In this document: positions 17,556-27,104 of the stretch, one piece after another
How the letters are laid out: each line of letters opens with the position of its first letter
Position numbering within the stretch: the first letter of the stretch is position 1
NCBI RefSeq assembly: GCF_003943465.1
Contig: NZ_RJPR01000012.1
Location: 18,940-78,107 of the forward strand
Reading direction: 5' to 3'
Length of the DNA stretch: 59,168 bases
From: Streptococcus cristatus
Lineage (GTDB): Bacteria > Bacillota > Bacilli > Lactobacillales > Streptococcaceae
Made by a program: the position numbers and the translations under genes
The notes under the pieces: model-generated
Seen by the model: only the letters and a program-made list of their open reading frames with translations
The model's database searches: none
Told to the model about the DNA's origin: nothing

Positions 17556-19169
17556 TTAAACTTCGAAAGATTGAGCATTCTCCAGCAGATAGAGCAAGAA
17601 ATTAGGAATGGTTTCCAGCATATCCTGCTCATAGACACGCTCAGTAAGCTGATGCAAGTCCTTGCCCCATGGACCGAGATTGATACCGGGGATATGATTA
17701 GCCACAATTTCTGGGAAATCCAGATGATAGAGATTCTCAGGTACAGGCATACTGGCAATCAGGTCTTGGTATTCAGCGGCAGGCTTCTCTAAGGCACAGT
17801 AACTAAGGTCACAGATTCCCATGAAAAATTCGTCCACTTGGAGCTGACAACCAGCTTCCTTGTCCAGAAAATCCCCATAAAGTTGAACGACCTTTTCAAT
17901 ACTAATCGGACTGTCCGACAGACGACGACAATTCATTGATGGATAGTAAGGCGGCGCGATTGCTAGGACAACCAAAGCTTCCTTACGGTCGTAGAAATCT
18001 AAAACCTTCTGGATATTTTGAATGCTGATTTCCTGATAGGAGGCACCCTCTTGCAGAGCCTGCTGCGCTTCTTCATAAATTTGCTGCAAAGTGGCTTTAA
18101 AACCGATTTTTTCTTGGCATTCTTGCAGTAATTCCTGATAGGTCAGCACGCGCGGTTTCGGTACATGCTTGCTTTCTTCATAAACCTTCTGCAACTGACA
18201 GTAGTTTTGATAAAAGTCCTCCACTGCTTCCTGACTGAGATTCTTTATGGTCGCCAGCAGCTCTGTTGGACTCTTTTCTAAATAAAGGACGCTGAAATAG
18301 CCTGCAGCACGCAGCACTGTTGATACATCGTAATTGTCCTTCAAATCACGCAGATAGGACCATGATGGCAGAGACGAACGTTCTCCATAGGCCATGTCAG
18401 ACAGAGCTGGATTGAGGTCAATTTTTTCAGCAACCTTGGCTAGCAAGGACAGGGCATTGATCCCCTTGAGCGGCTCTTTCATGTGCGAAAGGATGCCCTG
18501 AGTCACGACAACTGGCATCAACTTGCCGACTGTTCCTATATGAAGCACCTTTTCCTCCGCTGACTGACTCTCAAAAGGCTCAGAATCCACGGCCAGAAGG
18601 TAATGAAGCTGGAAACGCTCCTTCAGTTCAGCAAGCAAGGCTGTTGCTGCCCGCATGCCTTGGGAATAGGACTCCTCATCCCCGACCGAAAGATAAAGCA
18701 AATTGACCTGACCAGACTGTATCTTACTGTATCTTTCCACCACTCCCAGCTGCAAGGCCAGAGCAGCTTTCATATCGCAAGAGCCTCGACCGAACTGCCA
18801 TTTGTCCGACGCAATATCTGCTAAAAGATCTGAATCTGAAGAAATGGAGGGCAGTTTTTCTTTAAGAGTCTGATTATCAAAAGCCCAGTCTTTGAGACTG
18901 CCAAAGTCCTCAATATCCACTGTATCATGATGATGAAAAAGAATCACGGTATCAGCTGTATCTCGCTTGACCAGAGCCCAGTTGACACTGCGGTTATAAA
19001 AATCATTTGGAATCTGATAGCAGCCAAACTGTTCTGGATGCTCCTGAAAATAAGGAATCTCCCCTATCCGTTCCTGAAGAAAGGCTTCAATCTTCCGTTC
19101 AGAACTAGTATGGGTAAAACTTTCAATCACCATACTTTGGTCAAAAATATCTTGAATATGATTTTTCAT
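17556..19169 (-). CDS. M20-family metallopeptidase, RocB-like
   Basis: A 537-residue protein. The metal-site motifs LFHHHDTVDIEDFG and FGRGSCDMKAALALQ are visible, and SVGDEESYSQGM supplies the catalytic Glu. The length exceeds usual M20 dipeptidases and matches the RocB-like group (arginine degradation protein in Bacillus), whose reaction is not firmly established. The start at 19169 is chosen because GAGGTAGAAAG precedes it, where an upstream in-frame codon has none. A single leftward gene. Confidence 0.82.
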   Translation of the reverse strand: MKNHIQDIFDQSMVIESFTHTSSERKIEAFLQERIGEIPYFQEHPEQFGCYQIPNDFYNRSVNWALVKRDTADTVILFHHHDTVDIEDFGSLKDWAFDNQTLKEKLPSISSDSDLLADIASDKWQFGRGSCDMKAALALQLGVVERYSKIQSGQVNLLYLSVGDEESYSQGMRAATALLAELKERFQLHYLLAVDSEPFESQSAEEKVLHIGTVGKLMPVVVTQGILSHMKEPLKGINALSLLAKVAEKIDLNPALSDMAYGERSSLPSWSYLRDLKDNYDVSTVLRAAGYFSVLYLEKSPTELLATIKNLSQEAVEDFYQNYCQLQKVYEESKHVPKPRVLTYQELLQECQEKIGFKATLQQIYEEAQQALQEGASYQEISIQNIQKVLDFYDRKEALVVLAIAPPYYPSMNCRRLSDSPISIEKVVQLYGDFLDKEAGCQLQVDEFFMGICDLSYCALEKPAAEYQDLIASMPVPENLYHLDFPEIVANHIPGINLGPWGKDLHQLTERVYEQDMLETIPNFLLYLLENAQSFEV

Positions 19170-19237
19170 TCTTTCTACCTCTCTGTTTGCTGGCACTTCT
19201 GACTTGCAAGCCAAGGCCAGCTGAAAGACGATAAGGC

Positions 19238-19286
19238 AAAAGCAGCCAATCTTTACCTAGGAAGAAATGTTTGGCTGCTTTTTTCT
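19238..19286. terminator. Terminator between the pepX-like gene and the M20 peptidase gene
   Basis: AAAAGCAGCCAA and TTGGCTGCTTTTTT form a 12-bp stem. It lies past the stop of the leftward pepX-like gene and shields the peptidase gene downstream; the longer T run reads on the plus strand. Confidence 0.6.
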
Positions 19287-19294
19287 TGTAATGA

Positions 19295-22200
19295 CTAACG
19301 ATGAGAATATTTCTTAACGAGGCCAGACATGCCGAATGTGCTGACAAAAAGCACCAATCCTAGATAGAACATTCCTTTTTCTGAATGGCTACCAGTTTTT
19401 GGCAAGGAAGCTGGAGCTTGTTGAACAGCTGCCTGCTCCACTTGAGACGCTTCTGGTTGACTAGCCAATTGCTGCACCTGAGGCACCACTTTCTGACTGC
19501 CTAATTGCTGCACATGGTCAGTCGTTCCTTGCTGCTCTTCTTTACTTCTAACCCTCGAATCGACTGACGGAGCTTCTTGTTTCGGATCCTGTCTATCAAA
19601 GATATATTCTGGGACTTCTCTGATTTCTGGTGCAACTAGTTTTTCCCCAAGAATTTCAGGTAAGTTGGCATATTCCGTATCAAGTGCACTTGCTACATAA
19701 TCAGCTTTTTGAGAACGACTAGCTTCTACAGTCGGTACTAGCGCACTAATAGAATCCGTCTTGAAAGTCACCTCATACTGACGCTTAATCGTCAAGTCAC
19801 TAGGGTCATAGGTATTGAAGACCAGAGCCAGCTTGTGGCCTTTTTTCACCGTGTAAAGATTCGGCTGCAAATACATGGTGTAATCATGGAATTGACCGAC
19901 TTTTGGCTTAATGCTCTTTTCTGAACTAGACGGTGTATAGCCTGATTCTGGATTGGCTAAGTTTAGCCAGCCCTTAGCAATGACCTTGTATTTGGTTTTG
20001 GTTGTCGCAAAGTTTTTAACATCCAGATTGCTGAGATTGCTACCCATCCAGAAGTCACCAGCCTTGCTGTCATCACTAGCAGCACCATTTCCAACAACAT
20101 CAAACTCTTGGTCTGATACATCTACCAAGAGTGCATTGACCTGCAAGTTTTTGCCACTTCCCTTGGCTAAAGCTGCCTTGAAGTGAACTGGAATATGGCC
20201 CTTGATAGTCGTGTCTTCTTTGACTTCTGTCATAAAGGTCATGTTAGCCTTAGAAGATCCTTGACTGACTGCCTCATCTCGCTTGCTAGTGTCAATCCCA
20301 GCCCCCGCATAGTCACTGGAGATGGTTTCTTCTAGACGTTTGGACTTAGCTGTCAAAATCAAACGATTATTACTTTTCCAGTTATCATAGCTCGTCCATT
20401 TATTTGGATCGTAGTTATTTTGTGCCAAGACAGCAGGAAGCTTGCTAACATCGTTCTTGACATCGTAAAGATAATGAGAGAACCAAATATTGAGCAAGTC
20501 GTAGAAATCTTGATTGTTGGCCTTGATGCCATACCCTCGAGAGATAGCTGCCGGATGGACATGGTCTCCTTGGTGGAGATAGAGTTTTACATTTTGTCCC
20601 GCTTTTTTCAAGACATCATACATAAGCTCAAATTGTTTTGTTTTGACGTTGTCATCATTTAAGCCATGTACCAGCAGGGCGCTAGTCTTTATCTTTCCTG
20701 AATTTAGGGTATAATCGCGTTCCCGCCAAACTTGGCTATAATTGCGACCGTGAGCTTTTTGGTCCTTGTTTAGCTGATTAATGTAATCAGCATACTTGTT
20801 CCAGATTGAAGCCCAATCGTCTTGATCAAGCATCCGAGTAGAAACATAGAGTGATAGCCAAGACAGATCACTGTATGGCGGATTGCTGTAGGCTGTTCCT
20901 TGACTATTGAAATAATCATACCAGCTAGCAATTCCTGCGGCTGGAACGATAGTTCTCAGGCCTTCTACACCCGTTGTTGCCACACCGAAAGTTGTCGTAC
21001 CGGCCCAAGATAGGCCAGTCATGCCGACTTTGCCATTGGCCCAGTCAGCCTTGATTTCAATATTGCTAGTTCTGTCTGTGTAGGCTGTCCGTTTACCGTT
21101 AACCCATTCAACAATATTTTTAAAGGCTTCTACTTCTAAATCAGATCCAGTTGTATTGAAGCCTTCTGAGCCTTTAGTTCCCAGACCAGCGCTGGAAACA
21201 AAAGCATAGCCGCGCACTAGGAAGTAATCATACCAGTTCAAATTCTCGTAATCATGAATCCCTTCATAAGGGCTATAATAGTACCAATCTGAAGCTTTGG
21301 CCTTCTTCGCCGCATCAATACTGCCCATGCTAGAAACCGGTTGGCGCTTAGCAGGCTTATTGTGCAAACTCTTCATATCATAAGAACCGTTTGTCGGCAG
21401 ATTGAGACTTTCCAAGGTCACATAGTTTTCATCCAAAGTCCCTGCGACATAAGGACGAGCTTCTAAAATTGTAGAAGCCTTAAAATCACCTTGGGCTACT
21501 GCTTTAGGAAGTTGTACGATAGCCTTGACGAGGTCACGCTTTCCGTCTCCATCCGTGTCATGATCCGTCTCAACATAGACAGGAAAACGGACGATATCGC
21601 TTTTCTCATACGAATAGTCTTTATCTTCCTTAGCCCCACTGCTGTATGGGAAAATTGGCTGTGCCCGACCATTCAAAAAGAGCGGTGCTTTCTTTTCAGC
21701 ACGATAGGCATCATGCAGGCGCTTGGCAACTGCATACATAGTCTGCAGATTGCTTCCCTGTACGCGAGCTGTCAAATCAGCCTCTTTGTCAATCATTCCC
21801 ATGCTCTTGGCTAGATTCACTCTATCTTGAGCACTGGTGCCTAGCTGAGATTCATTGACGGCTGCCCATTTCAGTAGTTCATCGACTGCTTCTTGCAAGG
21901 TCAATTCCTTATCAGCCAAGGCTGGATTTGAAAGACTCCCCGTATAAGCAGACAGGTCTTGTCCTTTAGCAGTGGCAGGCACAGCAGAAGGTACTAAGCT
22001 AGCATCTTGAGCCCAAGCTAAAGGCGGAGACTCCAGTGACGAAGCAGCTATTTCAGGACTCGCATCTGGTCTTTCAACAGTGACCAACTCCCCTTCTTGC
22101 TTTTCTGGCCTTGCAGAATCCGACGATTCCTTGCTTTCAACCTCTAAAACTGCTGGCTGATGGACTGAAGATACCGGTTCAGACGGCTTTGCGACAGCTT

Positions 22201-22330
22201 CTGTTTGAAGAATTTCCTTGCTTTCGACATTCGCCTGACTTGCCTCATCGGCTTGAACAACCTGGCCTAAGGCAAAAGGTGCAAATATCGAGACTGATAA
22301 GAGTAACCTCACTAGTCCTCTCTTTTTCAT
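19295..22330 (-). CDS. Cell-wall-anchored Xaa-Pro dipeptidyl-peptidase (S15 family, LPXTG)
   Basis: A 1011-residue surface enzyme. It has an N-terminal signal peptide (cleavage probably near VVQADEA), a Glu/Ser/Pro-rich linker to about residue 115, then the S15 domain. The serine nucleophile is in GMTGLSWAGTTTFG, the acid in LVHGLNDDNV and the histidine in LHQGDHVHPA. A C-terminal beta domain follows, then a Gln/Pro/Ala-rich wall-spanning stretch and the sortase signal SLPKTG with a hydrophobic tail and KKYSHR. It releases X-Pro dipeptides from peptides outside the cell. Cytoplasmic PepX lacks these sorting parts. The promoter carries a cre-like site. Confidence 0.93.
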   Translation of the reverse strand: MKKRGLVRLLLSVSIFAPFALGQVVQADEASQANVESKEILQTEAVAKPSEPVSSVHQPAVLEVESKESSDSARPEKQEGELVTVERPDASPEIAASSLESPPLAWAQDASLVPSAVPATAKGQDLSAYTGSLSNPALADKELTLQEAVDELLKWAAVNESQLGTSAQDRVNLAKSMGMIDKEADLTARVQGSNLQTMYAVAKRLHDAYRAEKKAPLFLNGRAQPIFPYSSGAKEDKDYSYEKSDIVRFPVYVETDHDTDGDGKRDLVKAIVQLPKAVAQGDFKASTILEARPYVAGTLDENYVTLESLNLPTNGSYDMKSLHNKPAKRQPVSSMGSIDAAKKAKASDWYYYSPYEGIHDYENLNWYDYFLVRGYAFVSSAGLGTKGSEGFNTTGSDLEVEAFKNIVEWVNGKRTAYTDRTSNIEIKADWANGKVGMTGLSWAGTTTFGVATTGVEGLRTIVPAAGIASWYDYFNSQGTAYSNPPYSDLSWLSLYVSTRMLDQDDWASIWNKYADYINQLNKDQKAHGRNYSQVWRERDYTLNSGKIKTSALLVHGLNDDNVKTKQFELMYDVLKKAGQNVKLYLHQGDHVHPAAISRGYGIKANNQDFYDLLNIWFSHYLYDVKNDVSKLPAVLAQNNYDPNKWTSYDNWKSNNRLILTAKSKRLEETISSDYAGAGIDTSKRDEAVSQGSSKANMTFMTEVKEDTTIKGHIPVHFKAALAKGSGKNLQVNALLVDVSDQEFDVVGNGAASDDSKAGDFWMGSNLSNLDVKNFATTKTKYKVIAKGWLNLANPESGYTPSSSEKSIKPKVGQFHDYTMYLQPNLYTVKKGHKLALVFNTYDPSDLTIKRQYEVTFKTDSISALVPTVEASRSQKADYVASALDTEYANLPEILGEKLVAPEIREVPEYIFDRQDPKQEAPSVDSRVRSKEEQQGTTDHVQQLGSQKVVPQVQQLASQPEASQVEQAAVQQAPASLPKTGSHSEKGMFYLGLVLFVSTFGMSGLVKKYSHR

Positions 22331-22369
22331 AAAGAGCCCCTTTCTTTTTATAAAGTATATTACTTGTCC

Positions 22370-22398
22370 ATTATACTATGTAAGCGTTTCAATTTCAA
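22370..22398 (-). promoter_or_regulatory. Promoter of the pepX-like gene with a cre-like site in the spacer
   Basis: On the minus strand: TTGAAA (22398-22393), 17-base spacer, TATAAT (22375-22370). The spacer plus strand reads TGTAAGCGTTTCAA (22379-22392), 12 of 14 positions of the CcpA cre consensus when read on the minus strand. Catabolite repression is expected. Confidence 0.75.
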
Positions 22399-22440
22399 TG
22401 CTAGTTTTATCTTATGAGCAAAAAATATAAAATTAACTTA

Positions 22441-22478
22441 TATAAACGTTTGTGTCATCATTCTTCTTTTGGTAAAAT
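22441..22478 (+). promoter_or_regulatory. Promoter of the amylase gene with overlapping cre-like sequence
   Basis: TTGTGT (22450-22455), 17-base spacer, TAAAAT (22473-22478). TATAAACGTTTGTG (22441-22454) has a cre-like AAACGTTT core over the -35 box. Confidence 0.6.
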
Positions 22479-22509
22479 AGACCCATCCCAAGAATGTGAG
22501 GTATCTCGT

Positions 22510-23958
22510 ATGGAAAATCAAACATTAATGCAATATTTTGAATGGTACTTACCAAATGATGGACAACATTGGAATCGCTTGGCGGAGGATGCTTCTCATC
22601 TAGCATCAAAAGGCATCCGCAAAATTTGGATGCCGCCAGCTTTCAAAGCAACAGGCTCAAATGATGTCGGCTATGGAGTTTATGATCTCTTCGACCTAGG
22701 CGAGTTTGACCAAAAAGGAACTGTCCGCACCAAATATGGGTTTAAAGAAGACTACCTAAATGCTATCCAAACTCTCAAAGCCAATGGCATTGAACCCATG
22801 GCTGATGTAGTCCTCAATCACAAAGCAGCTGCGGACTACAAAGAGCGTTTTACTGTCGTTGAAGTAGATCCCAACGACCGAAACATAGAAATCTCAAAAC
22901 CATTTGAAATAGAAGCGTGGATGCATTTTACTTTCCCAGGCCGCAATAAAACCTACAATGACTTTGAATGGCATTGGTACCACTTTACCGGTACAGACTA
23001 TGATGCCAAAAACAACAAGTCAGGCATTTTCCTTATCCAAGGAGACAATAAAGGCTGGGCAGATGATGAGCTTGTGGACAATGAAAACGGCAACTATGAC
23101 TATCTCATGTATGCCGATATTGACTTCAAGCATCCAGAGGTTATTCAAAACCTCTACGACTGGGTTTACTGGTTTATCGAAACAACGGGCGTTCAAGGAT
23201 TTCGTTTAGATGCTGTCAAGCATATTGACTCCTTCTTTATGAGAAATTTTATCCGAGATATAACTGCAAAATACGGTGAGGATTTCTATGTTTTTGGAGA
23301 ATTTTGGAATAGCGATGAGACGGCTAATAACGATTATCTCAAAAATATTGAATACCGCTTTGATCTTGTTGACGTCAAGCTCCACCATAATTTCTTTGAC
23401 GCTAGCATAGCTGGGGCAGACTTTGACCTACGGACGATTTTTGATCAGACGCTTGCCAAGAATCATCCTGAATCAGCCGTGACCTTCGTGGACAATCACG
23501 ACACCCAGCGAGGACAAGCTCTGGAGTCCACCGTCGAAGAATGGTTCAAGCCAGCAGCCTATGCTCTCATCCTGCTTCGAGAAGAAGGACTGCCTTGCGT
23601 CTTTTACGGCGACTACTATGGTATTAGTGGGGAATTTGCCCAAGAGAGCTTCCAAGACGTACTGGATAAACTGTTGGATATTCGTCTCAACCTAGCTTAC
23701 GGTGAGCAGACTGACTACTTTGACGATGCCAACTGTATTGGCTGGACTCGTCAAGGCAAGGACGGTGGTCAGCCAATCGCTGTTGTTGTCAGCAATGACC
23801 AAGCCAGTAGCAAACGTATGCTGGTCGGCTCAGAATGGGCTGGTAGAGAATTCAGCGATTATCTGGGCAAGAGCTCTCAAATCGTGACCATTGACGAAGA
23901 AGGCTGGGGAGAATTTCCAGTGGAGGAAAAGTCAGTCAGTGTCTGGTCTGTCAAATAA
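22510..23958 (+). CDS. amyA: Cytoplasmic alpha-amylase (GH13)
   Basis: A 482-residue GH13 enzyme of the intracellular type; there is no signal peptide. The four conserved regions are present: DVVLNHKA (I), GFRLDAVKHI with the nucleophile Asp (II), FGEFWNSD with the acid/base Glu (III) and FVDNHDTQ (IV). It hydrolyses internal alpha-1,4 bonds of maltodextrins or glycogen. The start MENQTLMQYFEWY at 22510 is the family N-terminus; the longer frame upstream lacks similarity and contains the promoter. It is divergent from the pepX-like gene, with catabolite sites between. Confidence 0.93.
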   Translation: MENQTLMQYFEWYLPNDGQHWNRLAEDASHLASKGIRKIWMPPAFKATGSNDVGYGVYDLFDLGEFDQKGTVRTKYGFKEDYLNAIQTLKANGIEPMADVVLNHKAAADYKERFTVVEVDPNDRNIEISKPFEIEAWMHFTFPGRNKTYNDFEWHWYHFTGTDYDAKNNKSGIFLIQGDNKGWADDELVDNENGNYDYLMYADIDFKHPEVIQNLYDWVYWFIETTGVQGFRLDAVKHIDSFFMRNFIRDITAKYGEDFYVFGEFWNSDETANNDYLKNIEYRFDLVDVKLHHNFFDASIAGADFDLRTIFDQTLAKNHPESAVTFVDNHDTQRGQALESTVEEWFKPAAYALILLREEGLPCVFYGDYYGISGEFAQESFQDVLDKLLDIRLNLAYGEQTDYFDDANCIGWTRQGKDGGQPIAVVVSNDQASSKRMLVGSEWAGREFSDYLGKSSQIVTIDEEGWGEFPVEEKSVSVWSVK

Positions 23959-23971
23959 TCTGTATATTCAA

Positions 23972-24004
23972 AAAGGAGAGGGAATTTTTCCCTCTCCTTT
24001 TTTT
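23972..24004. terminator. Amylase terminator
   Basis: A perfect 13-bp stem, AAAGGAGAGGGAA / TTCCCTCTCCTTT, followed by a T tract. The converging hydrolase gene ends 27 bases further on. Confidence 0.88.
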
Positions 24005-24030
24005 AGTATTTCAAGCTTCTATAAAACTTG

Positions 24031-24978
24031 CTATTTTAAAAACTGCTTTATTTTTTCTGCCAACTCATCACTAGCATAATCATGCACATAGTGAGGACAG
24101 TCTAGTAGAATTAGCTCTGTCTGTGAATACTGCTCTGCAAAATCCTTCTGGAAGCTCTGCCATTTTCCCTGACTATAGCCAGTCCCTTGGCCATTTGAAT
24201 AAAAGAGCAAGATTGGTCGTTCAGGAAGCTTTTCCTTCGAAACTAGCTCAGCATTTTGCTTAACCTGCATGACCTCTTCATAAACAGCATTTGACAATGG
24301 ACGACGATAGAAAAGAGCCTTGTATATCTGCTTTTCTTCTGCTGTCAAATCACCAGCCGCAAGAGCGGGAACTTGCTTGTCAACATCATAAAATACCCGA
24401 CTTAATCCTAAATGAGCAGCCATTTGTAAGCCTTTATAAGCTAAAGGATAGAGCCTCAGATCAGTGTAAGAACTCGGCAAAGCCATATCCAGTCCGATAA
24501 TGCCTTGGACTTCTTCTGGATATTTTGCAACCCAATGAAGCGCTTCTAGTCCGGCCATAGAGTGTGCTACCAAAGTATATGGGCCTGTGATTTCAGCCTT
24601 TTGTAAAGCCTGCCTCGTCTGGGCAAGTACCGTATCAATGTCTCTACTATCTCCTTGGCTGTCATCGCTAAAGCCATAGCCTAAGCGTTCGACCACAACT
24701 ATGCGATAATCTTTTTCCAATCTTGAATAGAGGGTCTTAAAGTCAAGAATAGGGGACGTTGTGCCACCACCCGCCAAAAAGACCAGCGTCTTATTTCCTT
24801 GACCAGTTACATAGACATTCATATTCTTGCCGTCTACTTGAATCGGGCGACCTGAGGGATTATCAAGCAATTTTTGCTCTTTAGTCAGGCAGATTTGATG
24901 ATATGTAAACATTAAGACCAGAGCACTTATGATTGTAAAAAGCAAACACAGAAAGAATTTCTTCAAATACCTGAACAT
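24031..24978 (-). CDS. Membrane-anchored alpha/beta hydrolase
   Basis: A 315-residue protein with one N-terminal hydrophobic segment (about residues 5-27), then an alpha/beta hydrolase fold. LVFLAGGGTTSP supplies the oxyanion region, LVAHSMAGLEAL the nucleophile elbow and DCPHYVHDYA the histidine. Probably anchored with its active site outside. The substrate is not predictable. The start at 24978 (MFRYLKKF) is chosen for spacing from GGAAAG; earlier ATG codons are possible. Confidence 0.8.
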   Translation of the reverse strand: MFRYLKKFFLCLLFTIISALVLMFTYHQICLTKEQKLLDNPSGRPIQVDGKNMNVYVTGQGNKTLVFLAGGGTTSPILDFKTLYSRLEKDYRIVVVERLGYGFSDDSQGDSRDIDTVLAQTRQALQKAEITGPYTLVAHSMAGLEALHWVAKYPEEVQGIIGLDMALPSSYTDLRLYPLAYKGLQMAAHLGLSRVFYDVDKQVPALAAGDLTAEEKQIYKALFYRRPLSNAVYEEVMQVKQNAELVSKEKLPERPILLFYSNGQGTGYSQGKWQSFQKDFAEQYSQTELILLDCPHYVHDYASDELAEKIKQFLK

Positions 24979-25100
24979 CATAACTTTCCAAATATCTTTA
25001 GGCATCTACGAAAATTTAACCAATTGAACAAGAACAGCCATTCTGATTCCCATAGGATACTCAGATTTCTGCCTCTTATTCAAGGCTAGATGCCCTACTC

Positions 25101-26141
25101 CTACTCCACCAAGCCACTTCTTAGATAAGCATCCACCATACGCTCCGTAGCGACAACTGAATCAATATGGGTACGCTCATAAGAGTGGCTGGATTCGATG
25201 CCAGCGCCTAACAGGGCATGCTTGACTTCTGCTCCTGCGCTCATAGCTGCAGAGGCGTCTGACCCGTAAAATGGATAGATGTCCAGTTTGTAAGGAATGT
25301 CCTGCTTCTTGGCTAAATTTACCAAATGCTGGCGGAAGCCATAGTGATAAGGGCCTGAAGCGTCCTTAACACAGATGGAAACCGTATACTCATCTGTCTG
25401 CTGGTCGTCACCCATAGCACCCATATCAACCGCCAAATACTCTACCGCTTGCTCAGGCAGGCTGGAATTAGCCCCATGACCAACCTCTTCAAAGACACTG
25501 AAAGCAAAGTGAGTCGTCACTGGTAGCTGAACATTTTCCTCTTTGTAGACGCGCAAAAGATTGAGCAAAATAGCTGCGCTGACCTTGTCATCCAGAAAGC
25601 GGGACTTGATAAAGCCTGACTCGGTAACTGTGGTACGGGGGTCAAAGGAAATAAAATCACCGACTTCGATTCCTAAATCGCGAGTTTCTTTCTCACTTGT
25701 CACCTTTTCATCCAAACGGACTTCCATATTGTCCTGAGTACGTTCAACCGTCCCTGCATCCTTATAGACATGGCAGGATGTCTGGTGAACCAAAATAGTC
25801 CCACTGATAGTCTTACCGCTACTTGCCACATGGACTAGACAGTTTTCTCCTTCAATCATGTTCCAAGGGAAACCGCCAATTCGATCCAGCTTGAGACGAC
25901 CATCTGGCTTAACCGCACGCACGATAGCACCCAGAGTATCCACATGGGCAGTCACTACCCGATGCTGGGCATCATTTGCACCCTTAACCACAACATGAAC
26001 GCCGCCTTTATTGGTCCGAACAGGCTCATAGCCCAAGACTTCTAATGTCTTCACCAGATAATCCGCCACCTCAGCCGTAAAGCCTGTTGGAGAAGGGATA
26101 GCCGTTAATTCTTGTAAATATTGAACAGTTTGATTCATCAT
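25101..26141 (-). CDS. M42-family aminopeptidase (glutamyl aminopeptidase/endoglucanase-like)
   Basis: A 346-residue cocatalytic metallopeptidase. The metal and catalytic motifs are visible: TAHVDTLG, FLDDKVSAA, SVFEEVGHG (catalytic Glu pair), AVDMGAMG and a C-terminal ESSHSYERTH. M42 enzymes form large tetrahedral assemblies in the cytoplasm and trim N-terminal residues; the PepA-type in lactic acid bacteria prefers Glu/Asp. The exact specificity is not readable here. A single leftward gene. Confidence 0.9.
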   Translation of the reverse strand: MMNQTVQYLQELTAIPSPTGFTAEVADYLVKTLEVLGYEPVRTNKGGVHVVVKGANDAQHRVVTAHVDTLGAIVRAVKPDGRLKLDRIGGFPWNMIEGENCLVHVASSGKTISGTILVHQTSCHVYKDAGTVERTQDNMEVRLDEKVTSEKETRDLGIEVGDFISFDPRTTVTESGFIKSRFLDDKVSAAILLNLLRVYKEENVQLPVTTHFAFSVFEEVGHGANSSLPEQAVEYLAVDMGAMGDDQQTDEYTVSICVKDASGPYHYGFRQHLVNLAKKQDIPYKLDIYPFYGSDASAAMSAGAEVKHALLGAGIESSHSYERTHIDSVVATERMVDAYLRSGLVE

Positions 26142-26277
26142 AACTCCTTTAGATCATTTATACTGTCAATTATAGCATAAATCCGCTGTCAAATATCGTC
26201 CTGACTGGCTCTTTTCTCCTGATTTTAGATTGATTTAGCAAAGTCTTCGATGAAATTTGAAAATCTATACAAAAATA

Positions 26278-26312
26278 CTCTTCTCCAAGCATGTATCAAT
26301 CTTAGAGAAGAG
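26278..26312 (-). terminator. Terminator of the glp operon
   Basis: On the minus strand a CTCTTCTC / GAGAAGAG stem is followed by TATTTTTG, 18 bases beyond the glpF stop. Confidence 0.65.
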
Positions 26313-26329
26313 GATTGGTTTATTTTATT

Positions 26330-27034
26330 CTAAAATAGGGAGAAGACTACTACTGCAAGGACGGCACCAATGATTGGACCGACAACTGGAATCCAAGCAT
26401 AGCTCCAATCACCATTTCCTTTGTTTGGAATCGGAAGGAGGCTGTGCATGATGCGAGGTCCTAAGTCACGAGCGGGGTTGAGGGCATAACCAGTCGTTCC
26501 ACCAAGTGAGAGACCAATTCCGACAATCAAGGTTCCGACTGCAAAAGTGCCAATGCCTGCTTGCAGCTTATAAAGTCCAAGAGCGAAGATAGTCAGCACT
26601 AGAACAAAAGTTCCAAGGATTTCGCTAATCAGGTTCGAGAAGGTATCTTTAATAGCTGGGCCAGTGCTGAATGTGCCAAGGATATTAGCTGGATTTTCTT
26701 CAGCCAAATAGTGAGGCTTGAACTGCAGGAAGACGAGGAACTGTCCGACCATAGCCCCTGCAAACTGCGCAAGGATGTACGGAAGAACAGATGCCCAAGG
26801 CAAATCACCTTTGAGAGCTACTCCGATGGTTAGGGCAGGATTCAGATGGGCTGGACCAAGATTGCCAGATACAAAAGCAGCGATGGCAACGGCAATCCCC
26901 CATCCCATGGTAATCACAATCCAGCCAGAATTGTGACTCTTAGTTTTGGGAAGCACCACGCCTGCAACGACGCCATTTCCCAAAAGGAGCAAGAGCAGGG
27001 TCCCTAAAAATTCACCAAATATTTCTTTCATCAT
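26330..27034 (-). CDS. glpF: Glycerol uptake facilitator
   Basis: A 234-residue aquaglyceroporin with six membrane helices and both NPA boxes: HLNPALTIG and ALNPARDLGPR. The Asp after the second NPA motif marks the glycerol-conducting branch rather than strict water channels. It lets glycerol diffuse in for GlpK. It is the last gene of glpK-glpO-glpF. The start may be either of two adjacent ATG codons; GGAG lies upstream. Confidence 0.94.
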   Translation of the reverse strand: MMKEIFGEFLGTLLLLLLGNGVVAGVVLPKTKSHNSGWIVITMGWGIAVAIAAFVSGNLGPAHLNPALTIGVALKGDLPWASVLPYILAQFAGAMVGQFLVFLQFKPHYLAEENPANILGTFSTGPAIKDTFSNLISEILGTFVLVLTIFALGLYKLQAGIGTFAVGTLIVGIGLSLGGTTGYALNPARDLGPRIMHSLLPIPNKGNGDWSYAWIPVVGPIIGAVLAVVVFSLF

Positions 27035-27104
27035 CTATATTACTCCATTTAAAAGAAGGGGAGGCTAGACAGGAGAACTGGTCCGCCACCTCTTCTTCTA
27101 TTTT

